From the NCBI RefSeq assembly GCF_015207255.1, contig NZ_JADEXG010000005.1, forward strand, positions 62,001 through 126,000: a stretch of 64,000 nt of DNA. The letters are read 5' to 3'. Shown one piece after another: positions 58,850 through 64,000 of this stretch (positions are counted from its first letter, which is position 1; every line of letters begins with the position of its first letter). A model generated the notes under the pieces. That model worked only from the letters and a program-made list of their open reading frames with translations. It had not been told where the DNA came from and did not search any database. The DNA comes from Vasconcelosia minhoensis LEGE 07310. Its GTDB lineage: Bacteria; Cyanobacteriota; Cyanobacteriia; Phormidesmidales; Phormidesmidaceae. The position numbers and the translations under genes are program-made.

Positions 58850-60199
58850 ATGATTCGCGAAGTCTTTATGCCCGCTCTCAGCTCTACCATGACCGAGGGA
58901 AAGGTGGTGTCTTGGGTGAAAGCGCCCGGCGACCGGGTCGAAAAGGGCGAAACGGTGGTGATCGTCGAATCTGACAAGGCTGATATGGACGTGGAGTCCT
59001 TCTATGAGGGCTTCCTGGCTTCAATTGTGGTGGAAGCCGGAGATACCGCGCCGGTGGGAGAGGCGATCGCGCTTTTAGCCGAGACCGAAGCCGAAATTGA
59101 AGCAGCCCAGCAGCAGGCCGCTCAATCTGCTGAACAGTCCTCAAAGTCCCCCTCAAAAGACCTGGGGACACCCGCTCCCGCTGCCGCTACGGCGGGTGAC
59201 GAATCCGTGACGGCAACGGCAGTGGCTGCGCCAGCTGAAACCGCCGAGCAAAACGGGGGGGCGTCTGGAAAGCGCGATCGCACCATCGCCTCACCCCGGG
59301 CCAAAAAACTGGCTAAGCAGCTCAAGGTCAACCTTGACAGCCTTCAGGGCAGCGGTCCCTACGGTCGGATTGTCGCTGCCGATGTCGAACAGGCGGCGGG
59401 CAAGTCCACCGCTTCTCCTGCCCCTGCCAAGCCCTCAGGCGACGTTCCTACGGCTACCCCCATGCATGTCGCTGCGGCCTCTGCTGAACCCCGTCCGCCG
59501 GTTCCTACCCCTGCCCCCGCCGCTCCCGGTCAGGTCGTTGCCCTGAATACGCTTCAGCAGGCCGTTGTTCGCAATATGGAGGCCAGCCTGTCGGTGCCGG
59601 TCTTCCGCGTCGGCTATACAATCACCACCGATGGCTTAGACCAGCTCTATCAGCAGATTAAGCCTAAGGGCGTCACCATGACGGCGCTGCTGGCTAAAGC
59701 TGTCGCCGTCACCCTCAAACAGCATCCGATCGTCAATGCCAGCTATACACCCCAGGGCATTCAATACAGCGGCAATGTCAATATTGCCGTTGCCGTGGCG
59801 ATGGATGACGGCGGCCTGATTACGCCGGTGCTGCGTGGCGCGGATCAGATGGATATCTATTCGCTTTCGCGGCTGTGGAAAGATTTGGTGAAGCGATCGC
59901 GCAGTAAGCAGCTTCAGCCGGAGGAATACAATTCTGGTACCTTTACCCTGTCGAACCTGGGCATGTTTGGCGTCGATCGCTTCGATGCGATTTTACCCCC
60001 GGGGCAGGGCGCAATTTTAGCGATTGGCGGCTCCCAGCCTCAGGTTGTGGCGATGCCCAATGGTCTGATGGGCGTTCGCCGTCAGATGCAGGTGAATATG
60101 ACCTGTGACCATCGGATTATTTATGGCGCTAATGGGGCTGCCTTTTTGAAGGACCTGGCTGAGCTGATTGAGGGGGATGCGCAGTCTTTGACGCTGTGA
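58850..60199 (+). CDS. pdhC: dihydrolipoyllysine acetyltransferase (E2) of pyruvate dehydrogenase
   Basis: A 449-residue enzyme from MIREVFMPALSSTMTEGKVVSWVKAPGDRVEKGETVVIVESDKADMDVES, the lipoyl domain with Lys46 in SDKAD. A Pro/Ala-rich linker follows, then the E3-binding domain (IASPRAKKLAKQLKVNLDSLQGSGPYGRIVAADVE), another linker and the catalytic domain with the His motif MTCDHRIIYGANGAAFL. It transfers the acetyl group to CoA in the pyruvate dehydrogenase complex. The upstream frame is open, but homologues start here. The E1 and E3 genes are not in the window. Confidence 0.92.
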   Translation: MIREVFMPALSSTMTEGKVVSWVKAPGDRVEKGETVVIVESDKADMDVESFYEGFLASIVVEAGDTAPVGEAIALLAETEAEIEAAQQQAAQSAEQSSKSPSKDLGTPAPAAATAGDESVTATAVAAPAETAEQNGGASGKRDRTIASPRAKKLAKQLKVNLDSLQGSGPYGRIVAADVEQAAGKSTASPAPAKPSGDVPTATPMHVAAASAEPRPPVPTPAPAAPGQVVALNTLQQAVVRNMEASLSVPVFRVGYTITTDGLDQLYQQIKPKGVTMTALLAKAVAVTLKQHPIVNASYTPQGIQYSGNVNIAVAVAMDDGGLITPVLRGADQMDIYSLSRLWKDLVKRSRSKQLQPEEYNSGTFTLSNLGMFGVDRFDAILPPGQGAILAIGGSQPQVVAMPNGLMGVRRQMQVNMTCDHRIIYGANGAAFLKDLAELIEGDAQSLTL

Positions 60200-60245
60200 T
60201 CGGGTGTTCGCGAAGCGTAGGCGTTAGGGGTGATGGGGTGATGGG
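60200..60245. repeat. partial copy of the dispersed repeat
   Basis: GTGTTCGCGAAGCGTAGGCGTTAGGGGTGATGGGGTGATGGG-like sequence, sharing the TTCGCG...AGGCGTTAGGGGT core with 52060-52090. The hairpin element is missing here. It fills the gap between two convergent genes. Confidence 0.7.
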
Positions 60246-61799
60246 TTAGGAGCTTTCGTAGTCGCCGCCTGAGCCGTACATTAGGGCATCGCGCCAGCGC
60301 TCGAAAAAATATTGGGTCTCCTCAGGTAGATGTTTGGCCTGGCTCTGGAGCGCCTGGGTTAGCGGATTTAGGGCGCTGTAGGCGGCCAGTCCGGCGTAGT
60401 GACCGGTCCAGCTGACGACGGCGGGAATGCCGACCTGGGGCAGGATTTTGGCGACCAGGGCGGGGTGATGGGTGGAGGTGCGCAGCAGGGTTTTGGCCAG
60501 GGCGGGGAACTGAACGACGTCCTGAAGAAACGGTTGGAGCACCTCGTCACCTAGGGCGGCCATGTCTTGGAAGATGGTGGAGAGCAGCTGGTTAATCTGA
60601 TTCTCAGGCAATTTCTGATCCACGCTGACGCTCATCGCTTTTTGAAATAGCCAGGTAACCGACAGATTCGGCTGGTAGGGCTGGAGCCAGCTCAGCGATC
60701 GCGCCCCGAGTAAATCGTGCTGTAAAGCCTGATCGACCCCCCGGGTCAGCCGCTCCAGGTGGCGGATCATTGCCCCGAAGCCGCCGAAGCTGAGCGGTGA
60801 CTGGCTGCCGCTGCTGTCGCCAATGGGCAGCGTGCGGCCCCAGGGATAGCTGAGCGGGCTGTCCTGGTAGCAGGGGAAGAAGCCAAACAGAGCCCGCTGA
60901 AACGTCAGCTGGTCGAGCGACACCTGCTGATATTCCGTCAGCAGCTTGAGATAATCCTCAAACAGCGCTGCCAAGCTAGGCCGACTGGGATGGGCGTCCA
61001 GATAGGTAAACAAATAGGTGGTGCGGCCATCCCGGGCGGGAAAGGCTTCCCAAAAGTACTGGCACTGGTTTTGGATGGGCGTGAAGGTGGCGATCAGGTC
61101 TCCCGTATCGTTTTGGTCATAGCCAGTGGCACAGGTGCCGACAACCAGGCAAACGGCGTCTGGGGTCTGTCCCTGGCGGGCCTGCTGCACCAGGGGCGAG
61201 AAATGCCCCATCGCATCGACCAGCAGCCGCGTCTGGAGAGTCTGCTGGCCCGCCTCTACCCGGACGCCGTCAGGATGTACCGTCGCTGACTTAAAAGGGG
61301 TTTCTTCTAGTAGCTCGCCCCCCGCAGCCAGGAATTTTTGCTTCAGCAGATCGAGCAGCATAACCGGGTCAACGCCGATGTTGAGCACGTCTTTCACCCA
61401 AACCGGGTCGCCGCCGTGGAAGCAAATACGGGCCGGATTGTATTGGGTCGCGATCGTGCTTTCCAATTCCGCCTCGGTCAGCAGTCCCAACTTCACAAAG
61501 GTCTGAAGCTCCTGCCGCGAAATATTCCACTCCTGCGCCCGTCCCCGCAGCTTGCCTCGCTCAACTAGGGCGACTCGCCAGCCCCGCTGCGCCAGACCCG
61601 CCGCCAGTAAAATACCGAGCGTTCCGCCAACAACGACGACATCATAGGCCGCTATGTCGGTGGGTTCAGCGCAGGTTTGAATGACCTCTGGGCCAGAGCG
61701 CGTCCCTTCCCGGTAAGCTCGCCACAAACCGTCGGCTTTTTGCAATCCTTTCAGGGGATTGCCGGGAATCTGAGTTAAGACCTGTTCGACCAGAGACAT
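60246..61799 (-). CDS. cruP: lycopene cyclase-like FAD protein CruP
   Basis: About 517 residues from MSLVEQVLTQIPGNPLKGLQKADGLWRAYREG. The FAD motif is AYDVVVVGGTLGILLAAGLAQRGWRVALVERGKLRG and the C-terminal FAD contact is LPIGDSSGSQSPLSFGGFGAMIRHL, typical of the CruA/CruP carotenoid cyclase group. CruP, found in cyanobacteria and plants, is a CruA paralogue linked to control of photo-oxidative stress; cyclase activity is not clear in all species. I assign CruP, not CruA, from overall pattern. The GTG two codons upstream is an alternative start. Confidence 0.8.
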   Translation of the reverse strand: MSLVEQVLTQIPGNPLKGLQKADGLWRAYREGTRSGPEVIQTCAEPTDIAAYDVVVVGGTLGILLAAGLAQRGWRVALVERGKLRGRAQEWNISRQELQTFVKLGLLTEAELESTIATQYNPARICFHGGDPVWVKDVLNIGVDPVMLLDLLKQKFLAAGGELLEETPFKSATVHPDGVRVEAGQQTLQTRLLVDAMGHFSPLVQQARQGQTPDAVCLVVGTCATGYDQNDTGDLIATFTPIQNQCQYFWEAFPARDGRTTYLFTYLDAHPSRPSLAALFEDYLKLLTEYQQVSLDQLTFQRALFGFFPCYQDSPLSYPWGRTLPIGDSSGSQSPLSFGGFGAMIRHLERLTRGVDQALQHDLLGARSLSWLQPYQPNLSVTWLFQKAMSVSVDQKLPENQINQLLSTIFQDMAALGDEVLQPFLQDVVQFPALAKTLLRTSTHHPALVAKILPQVGIPAVVSWTGHYAGLAAYSALNPLTQALQSQAKHLPEETQYFFERWRDALMYGSGGDYESS

Positions 61800-61862
61800 G
61801 ATCACTTTATGGAAAAAAAGCGAATTTGTACGGAGGAGGACAAAAGCCTTTCCGAGAGATTA

Positions 61863-61950
61863 TTGACACATTGGATACAGACCTGCCATATTCCCTAGCG
61901 ATGAGCCAAAGGCGGCTGTGTTTCTACCCTAAAACACAGCCGCTGTTTTA
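61863..61950 (+). promoter_or_regulatory. possible promoter followed by hairpin, small RNA candidate
   Basis: TTGACA at 61863-61868 with CATATT about 18 bases on, then a perfect hairpin of GCGGCTGTGTTT (61912-61923) with AAACACAGCCGC (61932-61943), followed by TGTTTTAC. No gene follows on the plus strand. The gap 61800-62183 holds no coding frame that I accept. Confidence 0.35.
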
Positions 61951-62183
61951 CAACCCTTCAGAAGATATAGAACCAGTGGCAGTCCCAAGCTAATTCATCT
62001 AGCATTCTCCAACTCTTGAGAGTAACCCGTTTCGTTGGGACAAGAGCGGCTTTCAGAACATTCATTTTGTAAATTGGTTCACTGCAAAAAATCAGGGGCG
62101 TTTCAGATTCTCACCGATAGGCCAGTCCTGAATCGTTCAACCGCATCAAAGTAGCAGTTGTTCATAACCGTAGAAGCTGCTGC

Positions 62184-62513
62184 TCACATGCGGGCAAGCG
62201 CTCCTACCTTAGTCCGCTTGTCGGCATCCAAGCCGTCGAGCTCGTCGAGCTGTAGCCAGCCTTCCCGGACTAACCTGGCAAAGACAAAAATGAGATTTGA
62301 ATAGCGATAGTCGTACTTGCCATCGATGTCATGTCGTTTGGCACTTAAGAAATCGTGCAGCCGCCACATATCTTCGGGAGCCGCGATCGCACCTCCCCTT
62401 TCACGAACTTCGGCCATCAAGGCATTGAGCTCCCGTTCGTGAGCTTTATCAAAAGCGCCTTGGGCGACTTTTTTTTCCGCCTTGGACCACTTAACATCAC
62501 TAGCTTGAATCAT
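62184..62513 (-). CDS. frp: fluorescence recovery protein
   Basis: About 109 residues from MIQASDVKWSKAEKKVAQGAFDKAHERELNALMAEVRERGGAIAAPEDMWRLHDFLSAKRHDIDGKYDYRYSNLIFVFARLVREGWLQLDELDGLDADKRTKVGALARM. The WRLHDFLSAKRHDIDGKYDYRYSNLIFVFARLVREGWL segment is the FRP signature. FRP is a thylakoid-side helical dimer that detaches active OCP from phycobilisomes and speeds its return to the orange form. A longer frame starts at 62567, but a TATAAT box overlaps that start, and FRP of Synechocystis is known to begin at an internal Met; I choose 62513. Confidence 0.9.
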   Translation of the reverse strand: MIQASDVKWSKAEKKVAQGAFDKAHERELNALMAEVRERGGAIAAPEDMWRLHDFLSAKRHDIDGKYDYRYSNLIFVFARLVREGWLQLDELDGLDADKRTKVGALARM

Positions 62514-62535
62514 TACAGTCAAAATTTTCTGAGTC

Positions 62536-62571
62536 GTTACCCGGGCAAAAGCACCCGTTTGTAACATTATA
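62536..62571 (-). promoter_or_regulatory. frp promoter -10 box and leader hairpin
   Basis: On the minus strand TATAAT is at 62571-62566, so transcription should begin a few bases on, around 62560. The leader can fold, with GTTAC/GTAAC arms and a CGGG/CCCG stem between about 62564 and 62536. Frp therefore seems to have its own promoter separate from ocp. Confidence 0.5.
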
Positions 62572-62642
62572 ATAAGCTCTGTCTCATAATTCTAATGATT
62601 AATCTTAAATTTTTCTAGAGAAAGGATTATTTAGCAAAAGAA

Positions 62643-62666
62643 AGGCGCTTCCTCAAGAAAGCGCCT
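62643..62666 (-). terminator. terminator between ocp and frp
   Basis: Arms AGGCGCTT (62643-62650) and AAGCGCCT (62659-62666) with an 8-base loop. On the minus strand the stem is followed by TTCTTTTGC, giving a plausible intrinsic terminator after ocp. Confidence 0.75.
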
Positions 62667-62708
62667 CCAAATCAGCTGACGGATGAATCAGACTCAGCCG
62701 CAGAGCTT

Positions 62709-63668
62709 CTAGCGGGCTAGGTTTAGCAGCTCCTTAGGAGAAGCCAGCAGGTCAATCGCGACAAAGAAAACCTTGTTGTCGGGATTGAGTAAAAACCGCC
62801 AGGCCATGTTCATGCCAACTCCGGCCCCAAACCAGGGCGTCTGCACTTTGCCGGTGACTTTAACCTGGGTATAGCCATCATCCGCCGGTTCAGCAACGCC
62901 TTGCTTAGGCATGAGCTTAAGATTTTGGCATTCTTCTCTAAAGAATCGCAGGACGGCGTCGCGGCCTACGATTGGCTTCTGGAACGGCGGCTGAATAGCG
63001 CCATCAGGCGCGAATAGCTCAATCAGCGCATCGAAGTCATTGGCATTGAGGTAGTTCATATAGCTGAGAATGGTTGGATTATCAACCCCTTCAATGCTGA
63101 CTTGAGTCCGCTGCGACATATCCTTGGGAACTTCAACCGGTTCAGAAACTCGCTTGTCGCTGCTCAGCTTGCTCCGATCGAATCCCATATCAACCACCGC
63201 GTTCCGCAGGACGGTGATTTGCTGACCGGGGTCGAGCTGCCTAATCGCTTGCAGCACGGCTGAGGCATTAGCAGAGAGCTTATACCCCTCGGGGATGGGT
63301 GCGACAATTCCCTGCTCCATCCACTGTCCCAGCTGATACCAAAATCCGAGCTTGATATTGGCAGACCAGGAGGCATAGGTGCGGCCAATCGGCGTATCAG
63401 CCCGGTTGGCTAGGTCGCACATCACCTGCGACTGCTCCTGAAAAGACATTTGCTTAACCTGATTCATAGTGGCTTCAGCGAACTGCATGTTTGCCGCGCC
63501 CGGTGCCGCAACGGTAATGTTGGTACCCATTTCAAGATAGGCAAACCAGATTAGGGCCAGCTGGTCCTCAGCGTTCAGCTGGGTAAAACGCGCAATCGTC
63601 GCGGGCACCACATCAGCCGCAAGCGTTTCAGGAAAAATTCCTCGCGCAGAATCGATCGTAAATGGCAT
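62709..63668 (-). CDS. ocp: orange carotenoid protein
   Basis: A 319-residue OCP from MPFTIDSARGIFPETLAADVVPATIARFTQLN, with the N-terminal helical domain (carotenoid and quenching part) and the C-terminal NTF2-like domain (SIEGVDNPTILSYMNYLNANDFDALIELF). Key residues are in place: Tyr44 (WFAYLEMG), Trp110 (GFW), Arg155 (LRNAVVD), the equivalent of Tyr201 at residue 203, and of Trp288 at residue 290 (VQTPWFGAG). It binds a ketocarotenoid, converts under blue light and quenches phycobilisome energy. With frp next to it, this is the OCP1-type arrangement. An AAGGAG site precedes the chosen ATG; a Met three codons upstream is less likely. Confidence 0.96.
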   Translation of the reverse strand: MPFTIDSARGIFPETLAADVVPATIARFTQLNAEDQLALIWFAYLEMGTNITVAAPGAANMQFAEATMNQVKQMSFQEQSQVMCDLANRADTPIGRTYASWSANIKLGFWYQLGQWMEQGIVAPIPEGYKLSANASAVLQAIRQLDPGQQITVLRNAVVDMGFDRSKLSSDKRVSEPVEVPKDMSQRTQVSIEGVDNPTILSYMNYLNANDFDALIELFAPDGAIQPPFQKPIVGRDAVLRFFREECQNLKLMPKQGVAEPADDGYTQVKVTGKVQTPWFGAGVGMNMAWRFLLNPDNKVFFVAIDLLASPKELLNLAR

Positions 63669-64000
63669 ATTACACACTCCTTATAATACAAGGCCATAGC
63701 TCGCGCGAATGCGCATTTGCGCGGAACTAAAAACCCAACTTTCATTCTCCAGATTATCACGCAATGTAAATAAAAGTTAAAATTTCTTGCATATTGATTA
63801 CTCATGTAATAGTTTTAATGGCCCTATCTATTCGCCAATTCCCAGGTCTGAGACGCTGTGCCGAGACTATGGCGAGCCGACAAACCAGGGAAACGAAACT
63901 GGGCAAGTTCAGCTGGGGTCAGCGAGAATAAGGGGGAGCTGACGTTTCTGCCGCGATCGCGATGCCTGCCAATCCCCTGACCAAACTGACCCAACGAGCG
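63669..64000. other. ocp upstream region and unresolved window end
   Basis: 63669-63830 is AT-rich and must hold the ocp promoter, with a hairpin-forming GCGCAAATGCGC-like sequence. From about 63830 the sequence becomes GC-rich again. Two minus-strand frames (to stops near 63824 and 63927) and a short plus-strand frame from ATG 63962 are open at the edge, and I cannot tell which, if any, is a gene. Confidence 0.4.

Noticed and set aside
1-64000. tRNA or rRNA genes
   Set aside because: I looked for T-loop GTTCGAATC-type and rRNA-like segments and saw no convincing example; short or unusual tRNAs could still be missed.

Overview
The window is a cyanobacterial chromosome segment. The evidence is a C-phycocyanin locus (cpcB, cpcA, cpcE, cpcF and a CpcS-type lyase), an orange carotenoid protein with its fluorescence recovery protein, NDH-1 subunit NdhB, the lycopene-cyclase paralogue CruP, and very many copies of the cyanobacterial HIP1 octamer GCGATCGC. 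Base composition is moderately GC-rich. Gene content and the density of Uma2-type and toxin-antitoxin genes suit a Leptolyngbya-like or related lineage, but the species cannot be fixed from sequence alone. I found no rRNA, tRNA, CRISPR array or complete insertion sequence.

Layout. 1-1.1 kb: 5' part of a TldD/PmbA-family gene and an HHL1-like gene. 1.2-6.8 kb: an NmrA-like/HxlR divergent pair, then a LysR regulator divergent from a three-gene redox operon (FrnE/DsbA-like protein, thioredoxin-reductase-like flavoprotein without redox cysteines, FAD monooxygenase). The HxlR gene is cut short by a stop codon, and a second decayed HxlR tail lies on the far side of the operon. 6.9-9.8 kb: a GNAT gene, then a scrap heap of gene fragments (Uma2, MASE1, IS5-type transposase) and small exported or unknown proteins. 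9.9-14.8 kb: phycobilisome locus with an NblB-like gene split by an amber codon, cpcS, cpcBA and cpcEF. 14.8-20.2 kb: a PanE-like reductase, two tandem GH13 alpha-glucosidases and a DUF1350 hydrolase. 20.3-28.2 kb: a phospho-signalling island containing an antiporter, an FHA-PrsW protease, an FHA-zinc ribbon protein, an FHA-flavoprotein, a membrane protein and a Ser/Thr kinase with TPRs. 28.2-43.2 kb: mostly housekeeping genes (glutamate-cysteine ligase-like, YrdC, thrC, ilvN, infC, topA, ndhB, trmB, aroC), ending in a frameshifted cytochrome P450. 43.3-49.3 kb: accessory region with toxin-antitoxin genes, a large Uma2 protein, a frameshifted small gene and a helicase. 49.4-61.8 kb: era, yjbQ, a glycosyltransferase, ftsH, gltX, an acyl-CoA/ACP synthetase, pyruvate dehydrogenase E2 and cruP, with dispersed repeats between genes. 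62.2-63.7 kb: frp and ocp.

How genes work together. CpcE/CpcF attach phycocyanobilin to CpcA Cys84 and a CpcS-type lyase serves beta-subunit cysteines, so the cpc locus makes complete phycocyanin. OCP and FRP switch phycobilisome quenching on and off. The FHA/kinase island is the best candidate for an undescribed system: a kinase with Thr-rich repeats beside three proteins carrying phospho-threonine-binding FHA domains fused to a protease, a zinc ribbon and a flavoenzyme.

At least five genes are broken by single-base changes (HxlR, NblB-like, Uma2, P450 and the 47.1 kb gene). This is either real gene decay or, for some, assembly error. Coordinates of starts were chosen by hand and some remain uncertain.
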